Below are positions 42,033 through 51,074 of a DNA stretch of 64,000 nucleotides, in pieces. Both the position numbers and the translations under genes were made by a program. The notes under the pieces were generated by a model that was given only the letters and a program-made list of their open reading frames with translations, was not told the DNA's origin and did no database searches. Each line of letters begins with the position of its first letter. Positions within the stretch are counted from its first letter, which is position 1. The stretch is taken from assembly GCF_000328705.1 (NCBI RefSeq), contig NC_019673.1, forward strand, positions 6,448,001-6,512,000, in the 5' to 3' direction. This DNA is from Saccharothrix espanaensis DSM 44229 (GTDB taxonomy: Bacteria; Actinomycetota; Actinomycetes; Mycobacteriales; Pseudonocardiaceae).

Positions 42033-42587
42033 TCAGACCACCTCGATCGGCCACGGGCCTCCCGCGACCACGACCGCCGGCCCGTCGTCGCGGTTGACCA
42101 CCACCACGGCGAACACGTCGTAGCGCCCGGCGTCGAGCGGCTCGGCCGCCGCACAACCCCGGACGCTCCCCCGCGCGCTGAACTCCCGGCCAGTGCCGGG
42201 GCGGAGGTCGATCGACGCGCCCACCGAGTCCTTGGCCGGCGGCGTGGCCACGACCTTGCCGCCCGACGCCACGTACACGTCGGCCTCCGGGGACGTCGTG
42301 CCCGAGACCGCGGCCCCGGTGCTGGTGAGCTTCACCGTGCCGGCGAACGCCCCGTCCCCACCCCGGTCGACCCGGGCCGCGAACTCCCCGGTCAGGGTCA
42401 GGCCGTCCACCCGGCCGGGCAGGACGTCGACGCCGTCCCCGCACGCGAGGGCCGCGACCTCGTCGGGTGTCCGTTCCACCGACTCGCCTCCTGGGGACGG
42501 TGCCGCCTGGTCGCCGCCGGGTGCGCATCCGGTCGCCACCACCAGGGCGAGTCCGAGCACCACGGTGATCGATGGTGTCCACGGCAT
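42033..42587 (-). CDS. Secreted lipoprotein of unknown function
   Basis: 184 aa. The lipobox is VVATGC (Cys21) after a hydrophobic stretch, followed by an acidic Pro-rich linker and a domain of about 130 residues with an early Cys (ALACGD) and a late Cys (VRGCAAAEP) that may pair. Val-rich strands (DVYVASGGKVVATPP, YDVFAVVVVN) suggest a beta sandwich. No family recognised. It is convergent with the protease gene and its function is not inferable. Confidence 0.75.
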   Translation of the reverse strand: MPWTPSITVVLGLALVVATGCAPGGDQAAPSPGGESVERTPDEVAALACGDGVDVLPGRVDGLTLTGEFAARVDRGGDGAFAGTVKLTSTGAAVSGTTSPEADVYVASGGKVVATPPAKDSVGASIDLRPGTGREFSARGSVRGCAAAEPLDAGRYDVFAVVVVNRDDGPAVVVAGGPWPIEVV

Positions 42588-42756
42588 GTGCGCCTCACTC
42601 CCCGTGCGCCTCGTCGGTCACCAAGTGGACGGAAGGCACCCGGCCCGCAGTTGCTCGACAGACGACACCACAACCGCCCGACCAACACATCGCTTTGCGA
42701 GGCCCAAGTATGACCGTGGTCACAGATCGACATCCGCCGGAATGACCGCCCACGAT

Positions 42757-42786
42757 CTAACGGTTGAACCGGAGGTCAAACGTTAG
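42757..42786. promoter_or_regulatory. Inverted repeat upstream of the PNPOx-like gene
   Basis: Arms CTAACGGTTGA (42757-42767) and TCAAACGTTAG (42776-42786), matching at 10 of 11 positions, 84 bp before the start codon. Probably an operator for an unlinked regulator. Confidence 0.5.
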
Positions 42787-42869
42787 AATCGAAAAGTCCC
42801 GCTCACGCCTGCCCTGCGCCAACCCGAGGCCGCGACCGGCGAGGCCGCTCCCTGACCTGGAGGACAGCG

Positions 42870-43475
42870 ATGACCAGCCGCTTCGCTCAAGTCATGTTCA
42901 CCCCGGAAGTCCAGCTCCACCAGCAACAGCACGGCAGCCGGGACGCCTACTCCAGGATGGCCGACGCCGCCGGGCCGGTCCGCGACCGGATCGGTCCGGA
43001 CGAGGCCGCGTTCATCGCCGAACGTGACAGCTTCTACGTCGCCACCGTCGGCACCACGGGCTGGCCCTACATCCAGCATCGCGGCGGCGCACCAGGATTC
43101 CTGCGCGTTCTCGACGAACACACGCTCGGCTTCGCCGACTTCCGCGGCAACCGCCAGTACATCACCCGCGGCAACCTCGACCACGACGATCGCGTGGCCC
43201 TGTTCCTGATGGACTACGCCAACCGCACCCGGATGAAACTCATCGGCCGCGCCCGCGCCGACGACTCACCGGAGATGGTCGAGCGGCTCTCGGTTCCCGG
43301 CCACAGCGGCAAGATCGAGCGCGCCGTGCTCATCGACGTCGAGGCGTACGACTGGAACTGCCGCCAACACATCCCCCAGCTGTTCCCCCGCGACGCCGTC
43401 GAACAGGCCCTCGGCACGCTCCGCGAGCGGATCACCGAACTCGAACAGGAGAACGCCCGACTCCGGCAGCGTTGA
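42870..43475 (+). CDS. Pyridoxamine 5'-phosphate oxidase-like flavin-binding protein
   Basis: 201 aa. The split-barrel fold is indicated by DSFYVATVGTTGWPYIQHRG, LGFADFRGNRQYITRGNL and RVALFLMDY, the pattern of PNPOx-like FMN/F420 proteins, followed by TRMKLIGRAR. The C-terminal about 25 residues are a coiled coil (LRERITELEQENARLRQR), likely for dimerisation. Members reduce or bind flavin substrates; the true PLP-synthesis residues are not evident. ATG 42870 has GGAGGA at 42859-42864. Confidence 0.85.
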   Translation: MTSRFAQVMFTPEVQLHQQQHGSRDAYSRMADAAGPVRDRIGPDEAAFIAERDSFYVATVGTTGWPYIQHRGGAPGFLRVLDEHTLGFADFRGNRQYITRGNLDHDDRVALFLMDYANRTRMKLIGRARADDSPEMVERLSVPGHSGKIERAVLIDVEAYDWNCRQHIPQLFPRDAVEQALGTLRERITELEQENARLRQR

Positions 43476-43857
43476 CCCCCAACACCTTCAGCAACGACCA
43501 GCGACCGGACGCCCTGTCGTGCCGCCGATCGGACGCTGAAACGCCTGCTTCTGCCGATGTGCGTAGGCTTTGTGGCCCGAAAGCTCTCCGTCCAGAACGG
43601 TGACGGCGCCCGCCTGGGTCGGGCCGGGGTGCCGAAAAAGCGTTGACCGGCGGTCGGCAGGGTGAACATCATGGCCGACGTGCAGCAGTGACCAGTGAAG
43701 CCCAAGGGTTGACGGCGGGGTCGAGCAACTCCCCCGCCGCCCTCCGCCGTGCCGCCCGACGCCCGCACCGCGTGATCGGTGCGGGCCGCACTCCACTGGT
43801 TCCGAGGCGACTCACCGCACCACGCCTCCTGCACGAGCACCGGAGACCACCGAAGCC
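43476..43857. other. Gap without a recognisable gene
   Basis: I see no supported gene, hairpin or repeat. Overlapping minus-strand frames here are compositional. Confidence 0.35.
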
Positions 43858-44190
43858 ATGAGCGACCTCCGCAGTACCGTCCTGCCCGCCGAACGCACCG
43901 TGTCCGGCCACGACCGCCAAGCGCTCTGGGCCGTCGACACCCTCGGACTGTCCGCCGTCCACGCACAGCGGGCACCCGTCCGCGAACGCATCCACGCCCC
44001 ACTGCCCGAACGCGACCGGCGACGGATGTTCCAGGGCGACGAACACCTCCACGGCCCGTCATCCGGCCGGGGCGGCCACGCCACCCGGCAAGGCCGGGTA
44101 CGAGCCGGACGAGAACGACACCTCGGCACCGGGGCCCGACACGCCGCGCTCCGCGCCCGACTACGGGGCCGAGGCCGCCGCCGGCTGTGA
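43858..44190 (+). CDS. Doubtful small protein, possibly frameshifted
   Basis: 110 aa from ATG 43858. The first about 65 residues have good codon bias and a soluble look (GHDRQALWAVDTLGLSAVHA). After about 44055 the same frame becomes Arg/Gly-rich, while the +1 frame takes on a better coding look (GYEPDENDTSAPGPDTPRSA). This suggests a frameshift or a mis-read end. No family recognised; the ribosome site is weak. Confidence 0.3.
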   Translation: MSDLRSTVLPAERTVSGHDRQALWAVDTLGLSAVHAQRAPVRERIHAPLPERDRRRMFQGDEHLHGPSSGRGGHATRQGRVRAGRERHLGTGARHAALRARLRGRGRRRL

Positions 44191-44209
44191 ACGGCGGTCA
44201 TCCGGACGA

Positions 44210-44239
44210 GCGGCCGGCCCGGAGTTCGGGGCCGGCCGC
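44210..44239. terminator. Bidirectional hairpin terminator before the snapalysin gene end
   Basis: 11-bp arms GCGGCCGGCCC (44210-44220) and GGGCCGGCCGC (44229-44239) around an 8-nt loop, between a plus-strand frame and the end of the minus-strand snapalysin gene. Confidence 0.7.
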
Positions 44240-44256
44240 CGTGGAGGGTGTGGTTC

Positions 44257-44832
44257 CTAGAACACGAAGCAGTCGGCGAAGCCGGCTTCACGGGAGTCCG
44301 GCGCGACGGCCGCCGCACGGCCGCCCGCATTGCGCTCGGCCCGGGCCGCCTCGGTCGAGTGCGGCGTGGTCGACTTGCAGGACACCGGCGAGCTGTGGCC
44401 CGACATCAGGTGGTCGCAGCGGCCGTTGCGGTTGTCCGGCAGGCCGAGGATGTGCGCCAGTTCGTGCGCGGCGATCCTCGGCGGGTAGAAGCCGTCGTTC
44501 ACGGCCTGGCGGCCCATGTACACCGTGCCCCGGCCGAAGCCGGACGTGGTGGCGCGCGGCCAGCCGTTGTCCGCGTACACCCGGATGGTCGCGTTGCCTC
44601 CGGTGGCCGGCTTGAGCTGGACGTTGCGCACGGCCTTGTTCCAAGCTTCCGCGCCCTCGTCGACCGCGGCCTTGAACTCCTGGGCCTGGCTCGCGTCGTA
44701 GTAGACGATGCGTACAGCGGTCGGCGCTGCCACGGCCGTGCCGCTGCCGAACCCCTGTACCAGGGTGAATGACAGCAACAGGGTGATGGCCGTCGCCAGT
44801 GAACGAGCGGTACGGCGAAGGGTCGTCGTCAT
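44257..44832 (-). CDS. snpA: Snapalysin (M7 secreted metalloprotease)
   Basis: 191 aa. A signal peptide (MTTTLRRTARSLATAITLLL, cleavage near TAVAA) precedes the snapalysin domain: VRIVYYDASQAQEF, then the zinc site HELAHILGLPDNR (HExxHxxGxxD, about residues 121-133) and CDHLMSG as the Met-turn. Two Cys pairs are likely. Snapalysins are small-neutral proteases secreted by Streptomyces and relatives. ATG 44832 has AAAGGTG 5-7 nt upstream. The pro-region is short. Confidence 0.92.
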   Translation of the reverse strand: MTTTLRRTARSLATAITLLLSFTLVQGFGSGTAVAAPTAVRIVYYDASQAQEFKAAVDEGAEAWNKAVRNVQLKPATGGNATIRVYADNGWPRATTSGFGRGTVYMGRQAVNDGFYPPRIAAHELAHILGLPDNRNGRCDHLMSGHSSPVSCKSTTPHSTEAARAERNAGGRAAAVAPDSREAGFADCFVF

Positions 44833-45145
44833 GGGTCACCTTTCGATCTGCCGCTTGATCCGGGTCCTCGGTCGCGATGCCCGGACACAGGGTGGTGGCG
44901 CACGCGCCGTGACACACGCGACGTGCCCACTGCCGCCGCAACCGTTGCCCAGCAGCGCTGCGGACGGCCAAGTCTGAGAATCCTCCTCCCTTCGAGCCGC
45001 TACCCGGAACCTACTTTCTTCCTGTCTCTGCTGATTCGTGGTGACTGCGGCGCATTCGACGACAGCACCACGATGGTCCACAGTGGACAATTCCCGCTCG
45101 GGGGGATTCCCGTTCGAGATCCAGCCCGGCGGCCTCCCCTGCCCT
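44833..45145. other. Gap holding a palindromic dispersed-motif copy
   Basis: No gene is supported. The perfect dyad GTCCACAGTGGAC (45076-45088) is the palindromic core of the dispersed motif. The left end should hold the snapalysin promoter. Confidence 0.45.
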
Positions 45146-46362
45146 TCACAGGTTCGGGAAGACAGCCACCAAGAACCACTGGACCAGCACCGCCCAGAAC
45201 GCGGTGGTGGCCAGGAGGATCGGCAGCGGGTTCCGCCACGGCAGGAGCAGGAAGGGGTGGACGACCAGCCACGCCGGCTTGCCGTACTCGCGCACGACGC
45301 CGCGTGCCGCGTTCGAGAGCGGAACCCCCGGCTCCACGCGGCCCAGGAGCGCCTCGGACACCAGCCCGTAGAACCTGAACACGACCGGGAAGAGCCACAG
45401 CGCGACCACGCGGATGAGGAACGTTTCGGAGGAACCCCCGACGTAGACCACCAGCGCCATCACCAGGCCCGCGACCAGCGTGGCGGCGTAGAGGGCTCGC
45501 AACACCGCTGAACGGTGACCGCCGTCGCCGACGCGGTCGTGGTACGGATGGGTGCGCGCCAAGTACTGGTGCAGCCGCAGGTGACGGAACTGGTAGGTGG
45601 CACCGACCTGGCGCAGGACACCTCGCCGATGAGCGTCGTCCAGAAACGCCACGATGCGCACGGGCAGGCGGCTGGGCACCTTGAGGCCGGCGACACGCAG
45701 CACGCCGAGCGCTCCCCACGCCGAGGCCGCCCACAGCGAATTCCACCTCGAAGGAGTGGCGGAGTCGGTCCACGCCGGTGAACACCAGCAGCAGGTATCC
45801 GTACAAGACCGCGAAACCGAGCCCCACGGCCATGCTCGCCGCGACGCCCATCCCCGCTGCCCGCAGAGCGCGCAGGAGTTGTGCCGGTCTGGTCGGGAAG
45901 CGGTTCGGTGCGTAACGGTGGGCTCGACAGACGTCCGGTGGCCATCACCCCGGTCCCGACGGCGAACCCGAGTCCGGCTGCGGCCTCCGGCTGTATGCGG
46001 TACGCGCCAAGCCGACCATCAGGGGCGTCGACAAGGCCGTGGCCAGCGCGCCCGCGGGTTGGTGGAGCAGGGTGCTCGGCCACGGGGTCCCACTTGGCGG
46101 CGAAGCGTTGCGGTGTCGCCTCTCGCAGGTAGGTGGTCACGTCGTCCGGTCGCAGCCGGTCAGCGGATCGGTTCTGCTGCCTCGCCAGGCGCAACGCGGC
46201 GATCGAGGCGTACCGCCCCGGCACGCCGACCAGGAGGCTGAGCAGCAGCCCCAGGACACTGGCCCAGTCGTCCGCCTCGGCCAACGTCCGCCCGGCCAGG
46301 AACAACGCCACTCCGGCTACCACGGCCACCAGCCGACCACGACCACGGCTGCGCCGGATCAC
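45146..46362 (-). pseudogene. Ruin of a NACHT-type membrane NTPase gene
   Basis: The left, intact part (45146-45703, 185 aa) reads KVPSRLPVRIVAFLDDAHRR then GVLRQVGATYQFRHLRLHQY, the C-terminal signature of large actinobacterial NACHT-type transmembrane NTPases, followed by three membrane helices. Right of it another frame has a membrane helix (LGFAVLYGYLLLVF, about 45780-45830). The rightmost part (about 46000-46362) encodes the N-terminus of the same kind of protein: two membrane helices and RYASIAALRLARQQNRSADR. The NACHT ATPase core between them is missing and frames shift at least twice, so the gene is dead unless the left fragment is expressed alone. Confidence 0.6.
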
Positions 46363-46522
46363 CCAAACCTCCGCCTGAGGTACAGGATGACGGACGGACG
46401 TGACGCGAGCCTGCCCTCAGCCGGGCCGTCAGGGTCGCGGCACCGCTCGCGCAGGACAGCGGCGTGATCACCGTGCATGTGTGCTGTCCGGCGAAACACG
46501 GCCGGAGTGTCGCGACGGCGAC

Positions 46523-47554
46523 CTAGGAATCCTCGCGATCCCGTGCGGAGCGTTCGTCGAGGACTCCGGCGAGGGCCGTCGCGACGAGGGCGACCGCGCG
46601 GTCGTCGTCGTGGGACAGGCGACGCAGGACGTCCCGCGCGGTCGTCCCCGCCAGTTCGACCAGCGCCTGGGTCAGGCGTATCCGCGTCGCGGAATCCGCT
46701 GTGGGCGCGGCGAGTTCGGCGACCAGCGCGGTCATGATCCGGTCCGCCCACCCCGGGTCCGCGGACAGCGTTCCCAGAACCTCCGCCGCGTCGACGTCGT
46801 GGGAGCCCTCGACCACCATCGCGACGAGTGCCGGCACGGCCGCCGGCACGCCACGCCTGCCCAACGCCAGGGCGGCGTGCCCGCGCACCGTCGCGTCCGG
46901 GTCGCCGAGCGCGTCGGCGAGCACCGCGGTGGTGCCCGGTGCCTCGTCCATCGCGGCGATCGCCGACACCGCCCGCCGCCGGACTTCCACGTCCGCCGAC
47001 CGCGCACCAACGGCCAGCGTCGCCACGCCGTCCTCGCCCGACCTGGCCAGCGCCCAGCGCAGGGCACCCGCGACGTGGGGATCGGACTCGGCCAGGACCG
47101 CGCCGGCCAGCAGCTCGGCGGGGACCGGGCCGTCCGCCGGCCGGGCCAGCACGGCCTGCTGCCGGCGCGCGGCGCTGGTCGAGTCGAGCCCCTGCATGAG
47201 CTCGACGATGCGCAGGACGCCCTGCCAGCCGGCGGGTGCCGACGCGTCGACCGCGCGCAGCCGCTCCAGCAGCTCCCGTTCGCGCTCCAGGCGTTCTTCG
47301 GTGACCCGGATGAGGTCGCCGACCAGGGCGGACGGCGTGAACGTCGGGTCCTGTAGCGCGCGTCCGACCTGCTTGAGCGAGAGGCCGAGGGTCCGCAGGC
47401 TCTCCACGTGGAAGATCCGACGGACGTCCTCGGCGGAGTACTCGCGGTAGCCGCCGACGGTGCGGCCGGTCGGTCGGACCAGTCCGAGGGCGTCGTAGTG
47501 CCGGAGCATCCGGGTGCTCACGCCGGAGTGGCGCGCCACGTCACCGATCAGCAC
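46523..47554 (-). CDS. MerR regulator with C-terminal HEAT-like repeats
   Basis: 343 aa. N-terminal MerR HTH: LIGDVARHSGVSTRMLRHYD, RPTGRTVGGYREYS, then a coiled-coil dimerisation helix (RLERERELLERLRAV) and five or so HEAT/ARM-like repeats (SADVEVRRRAVSAIAAMDEA, DPDATVRGHAALALGRRG). The repeats replace the usual ligand-binding domain and suggest a protein partner as signal. GTG 47554 lies within the last 14 bp of the upstream HEAT-repeat gene, so the two are co-translated and probably interact. Confidence 0.85.
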   Translation of the reverse strand: MLIGDVARHSGVSTRMLRHYDALGLVRPTGRTVGGYREYSAEDVRRIFHVESLRTLGLSLKQVGRALQDPTFTPSALVGDLIRVTEERLERERELLERLRAVDASAPAGWQGVLRIVELMQGLDSTSAARRQQAVLARPADGPVPAELLAGAVLAESDPHVAGALRWALARSGEDGVATLAVGARSADVEVRRRAVSAIAAMDEAPGTTAVLADALGDPDATVRGHAALALGRRGVPAAVPALVAMVVEGSHDVDAAEVLGTLSADPGWADRIMTALVAELAAPTADSATRIRLTQALVELAGTTARDVLRRLSHDDDRAVALVATALAGVLDERSARDREDS

Positions 47555-48269
47555 CGTCGGTCTCCGCCGGCTCGACCACCCCGGACGCGGCGACGGCGGC
47601 GGCTCGTTCCGGGCCGAGCGCGACGACCCGGGTCGCCTCGGCGATGGCCGCGTCGTAACCGAGGTCCGGGTTCCGCGACAGGAGCACGGTGGCGTGGGCG
47701 TGCGCGGCGATCACCGGGTCGGGGTTCGTCGCCGCTTTCGCCAAGGCGGGCTCGAACACGTCACCGAGGTCGACCAGGGCCCGACTCAGGCTCAGCCGCA
47801 CGTCGCGGTCACCGCGGCCGAGCTGCGTGACCAGGACGTCGACCAGGCCCGTCCGCTCGTCCTCGGGCACGAGGGCGACCGCGACGCGCCACGCGGTCCG
47901 CGCGACCTCGTCGTCGGCGTCGCGCAGCATGTCGCGCGTGATCCACGCCCACGCGCTCCTGTCGCCGATCTTGGACAGCGTGTGCAGCGCCTGGCTGCGG
48001 GCCTGGCCGCGCTCGGAGTCGAGTTCGCGGCGGATCCGGGGCAGGGTGATCTCCGGCGCGAGCCGGGTCAGCGCCCAGGACAGCATGTCCCGCACGAAGA
48101 AGTCGGGCTCGACCGCGCACCGCTCGACGAGCGTCTCCAGGTAGCCGGGGTCGGGGTTCGTGCCGACCGCCAAAGCCGCCTGGAGCCGGACCGACGAGTC
48201 GCCGGCGCTCAGGGCGTTGGCCACGTGCGTGTTGTGCGCGGTTCCGTGTGTCGTGTTGATCGGGACCAC
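47541..48269 (-). CDS. HEAT-repeat protein co-expressed with MerR-HEAT
   Basis: 242 aa of HEAT-like helical repeats (SSVRLQAALAVGTNPDPGYL, DDEVARTAWRVAVALVPEDE, DRDVRLSLSRALVDLGD). No other domain. It overlaps the MerR-HEAT gene by 14 bp. The GTG at 48269 shares a base with a perfect AGGAGG, so the usual 5-9 nt spacer is missing; the next in-frame GTG lies 15 codons downstream and the true start is uncertain. It probably partners the MerR-HEAT regulator. Confidence 0.78.
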   Translation of the reverse strand: MVPINTTHGTAHNTHVANALSAGDSSVRLQAALAVGTNPDPGYLETLVERCAVEPDFFVRDMLSWALTRLAPEITLPRIRRELDSERGQARSQALHTLSKIGDRSAWAWITRDMLRDADDEVARTAWRVAVALVPEDERTGLVDVLVTQLGRGDRDVRLSLSRALVDLGDVFEPALAKAATNPDPVIAAHAHATVLLSRNPDLGYDAAIAEATRVVALGPERAAAVAASGVVEPAETDGADR

Positions 48270-48425
48270 CTCCTGCGCCCAGTGGACGCCTTGTCACCGT
48301 GTCAAGGTCAAGCCCGCGACCAGCGGATCAGAAGATCGACCGGTGCACCCAGCACGGCCGGTAACCGTAGCGGACACCGCAGGTGATCGCGCGGCAATAA
48401 ACCGCGACCACGCAGCCGCACGTCG

Positions 48426-49404
48426 TCACGGGGTCGGGCGGTCGGCCATTCCCGACTCGGCCGTGTCCGGTCGGGTGGTGAGCGGGCCGGGATCGTAGGT
48501 GTAGAGCCATCTCGTGGCCTTCGGGTAGACCCGAGGGAAGACGATCGGCATCACGAGGTCGCGGATGCGGGACGCGAACCGGCCCGCTGTCTTGGCGTCG
48601 CGGTTGGCGGCGGCCGCGTCGACCATCTTGCCGACCCGTGCCCGTCGCTCCCGGTCGAACCCGGTCAGCGCGTCCTCGACGGACAGCGCGTCGCGCAGTC
48701 GCTGTGCCGGCATGACCGCGTCCTCCAGCGCCATGGATGCGCCCTGGCCCGCGCCGACCGGGTGCGCGGCGTCGCCGATCAGCACCGTCCGGTCCCGGTG
48801 GCGAAGGTTTCCAGCAGCTCGTCCATCTCGACGGTCCGCGGGTCCCGAACGTGCGGAGCGCTGACCTGGGCGGACCACCAGGTGGTGCTGTCAGGTGCGG
48901 TGAGGTGCACGAACGCGCCACGCCGCGCGAAGATCATGTCGAACGACCCGGTGGGGCGGCCGAGCCCGGTCGACGTGCCCGACACCGTGTACATGCCCGC
49001 CTAGCGCGGCTCGGGCGCGGTCGGCTCGACCACGGCCCGCATACCCGACCAGATCCCCTCCGCTCCCACCACCAGGTCCGCGCCTTCCGGCCGACCGCCC
49101 ACCCGCCGACCGGTGACGACCAGCGCCCCCGACCGCACCGCTTCGGCGCGCAGCGCGGCGACCAGGTCGGCACGTCACAGCGTCATGGCGGGCCGGGGGT
49201 CCTCGGCGAGCCGACCACGCGGCACGTCGCCGAGCAGCCTGCCGCCACCCGACCACATCCGCTGCCGCCACACCGGAAAACCCGCCTGCCGCACCGGTTC
49301 CAGGCAGCCCAGGCCTCCAGGCAGCGCAGGCCGTTCGCCGCCAGGCTCACGAACGACCCCACGGGACCCGCCGGGTCCTCGTACGCCTCGTACACGGTGA
49401 CCTT
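48426..49404 (-). pseudogene. FAD-dependent monooxygenase, inactivated
   Basis: Pieces of a PHBH-type FAD monooxygenase occur in order on the minus strand: VTVYEAYEDPAGPVGSFVSL (near 49400), WRQRMWSGGGRLLGDVPRGR (near 49250), RPEGADLVVGAEGIWSGMRA (near 49080), then an in-frame TAG at about 49002, FDMIFARRGAFVHLTAPDS (near 48940), and in another frame TVLIGDAAHPVGAGQGASMA (near 48785) to the end. The N-terminal GxGxxG nucleotide loop is absent. At least two frameshifts plus a stop make it dead. Confidence 0.85.
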
Positions 49405-49885
49405 GATCGCGCTCCACGAGTCCGCGATGACCGACGGCCACAGCCCCGACCAGGCGTGGCGACGACTGACCCAGGACACCGCCGTGCTGCGCGAACACCT
49501 GGAGTGGCTGGCCGAGCAGGGCCGCCCGCTGCCCGGCGACCCCGCCCTGGTCGCCGCCGCCATGGGCGGCATGCTGTCCAGCCTCGCCTACGCGATCCTG
49601 CGCACCGACACCACCGGGCTGTCCGACGACCAGGTCCTCGACACCCTCACCGCCCTGCTCGCCACCGGCCTGCGCGGGACCTGGCCGGGGTCCACCTCCG
49701 GGCTGGGCATCGCAGCAGCCAGGAGGTCGGCGAAGTGGGCGCCGGCGGTATCCACGGCTGCCGCCAAGCGGATGTTTCCGGGGGCGAGCCGGGGCCGGGG
49801 CGCGGTGTGGTGGGGTAGAACGGCGTGGGGTGCGGACGATGTCCCGGCGGGCCTTTCGACTCGGGTCCCGCACCTGCCCACGTGA
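49405..49885 (+). pseudogene. TetR regulator, N-terminally truncated
   Basis: The plus-strand frame reads AWRRLTQDTAVLREHLEWLA, then DPALVAAAMGGMLSSLAYAI and QVLDTLTALLATGL, the C-terminal ligand domain of a TetR regulator of the type that faces FAD monooxygenases. The DNA-binding N-terminus is missing. The fragment abuts the truncated monooxygenase head to head at about 49405, so one deletion probably removed both 5' ends and the shared promoter. Confidence 0.7.
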
Positions 49886-49906
49886 CTTCGACGGAGAGCA
49901 GGCCTC

Positions 49907-50296
49907 GTGACCCGACTCGACCGCTCCGGGCGCCGCGCCCTCGTCTGGGGCGGCGTCGCCCTGCTGACCAACGGCCTGACGCTCCTGCACCTGCTCCTGG
50001 ACCGGAAAGTCGCGTCGGACTCCCCGCTGGACGTGGACACCACGACCGTGATCGTCGTCGCCACCACCGCGATCACCGTCCTGGCCCTGGTCGCCTCGAT
50101 CACCGCGCACCGGTTACCCGGGCTCGTGCTCGGGGCCACGGCCGTGCTGACCCTGGCAGCCGCGGCGGCCATCGGCTACGTGGGCTTCGCCTGCCTCGAC
50201 AACCGCCTGGTGTTCGCCCTGCTCGGTGCCGCCGGGATGATCAACCTCGCGGCGACCCTGCCCTCCATGGCCCAGGACAAACCGGCGCCCCGATGA
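49907..50296 (+). CDS. Four-helix small membrane protein
   Basis: 129 aa with four hydrophobic helices (about 12-30, 47-66, 70-90, 96-115) and no recognised motif. GTG 49907 lies about 10 nt after GGAGAG. No operon partner. Function unknown. Confidence 0.65.
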   Translation: MTRLDRSGRRALVWGGVALLTNGLTLLHLLLDRKVASDSPLDVDTTTVIVVATTAITVLALVASITAHRLPGLVLGATAVLTLAAAAAIGYVGFACLDNRLVFALLGAAGMINLAATLPSMAQDKPAPR

Positions 50297-50356
50297 GATT
50301 CCCGACCGCACCGCCGACCTGAGCCGGCGTCGTCGTGCCGAGCGCCGCCGGGCTGC

Positions 50357-51040
50357 TCACAGGAGGTCGGCGACCTTCTTCGCCGTCTCCCGCGCGGAGC
50401 CCGGGTTCTGGCCGGTGACGAGATTGCCGTCGACCACGGTGTACGAGACGAACGGCAGTACCGCTTTCCGGTACAGCGCACCGCGTTTCTTCATCTCCTC
50501 CTCGGCGTTGTAGGGCACCAGCTCGTCCACCTTCGCGAGCACTTCCTCGCGCCAGGCGAAGCCGGTGACCTCGCGCCCGGCGACGAGGTGGGAGCCGTCG
50601 GACAGGCGGGTGTTGAGCAGGCCGCAGTAGCCGTGGCAGACGGAGGAGACGATGCCGCCGCGTTCGAAGATCTCGCGGGTGATCCGCTGGAGTCCTTCGC
50701 TGTCGGGGAAGTCGTACATGACCGCGTGGCCGCCCGTGAAGTAGATCGCGTCGAAGTCCGCGGCGTCGATCTCGTCGGGAGCGGCCGTGTTCTCCAGCAG
50801 CGCCATGCGGGCGGGGTCGGCGCGCCACTGCTTGGCGGTCTTGTCGTAGTTGGGGAACTTCAGCGATCGGGGTTCGAGCGGCGACGGGCCGCCCTTCGGG
50901 CTGACGATCGTCTGCTCGAAGCCGCGATCCTCGAAGATGCGGAAGGCGTGGGTGAGTTCGGACAACCACAGGCCGGTGGGGTGGGACGGGTCGTCGTAGT
51001 GCCCGACGTTGGTGACGACGTTCAAGATGCGCTTGGCCAT
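50357..51040 (-). CDS. DJ-1/PfpI family protein (Hsp31-like glyoxalase/amidotransferase fold)
   Basis: 227 aa. The nucleophile elbow is SSVCHGYCGLL (Cys about residue 136) with the following His, and ADFDAIYFTGGHAVMYDFPD carries the conserved GGHG-like strand. The first motif (SPKGGPSPLEP) is typical of the Hsp31/glyoxalase III branch. Members detoxify methylglyoxal or act as chaperones or deglycases. ATG 51040 has a perfect AGGAGG 7 nt upstream. It stands alone. Confidence 0.88.
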   Translation of the reverse strand: MAKRILNVVTNVGHYDDPSHPTGLWLSELTHAFRIFEDRGFEQTIVSPKGGPSPLEPRSLKFPNYDKTAKQWRADPARMALLENTAAPDEIDAADFDAIYFTGGHAVMYDFPDSEGLQRITREIFERGGIVSSVCHGYCGLLNTRLSDGSHLVAGREVTGFAWREEVLAKVDELVPYNAEEEMKKRGALYRKAVLPFVSYTVVDGNLVTGQNPGSARETAKKVADLL

Positions 51041-51074
51041 GCGGGATCCTCCTGGTGTGACGAGCGCCGGGGCG

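Noticed and set aside
43669-44052. Minus-strand frame overlapping the doubtful gene at 43858
   Set aside because: Weaker codon bias than the plus-strand frame and no start signal; the plus-strand frame itself is kept only with low confidence.
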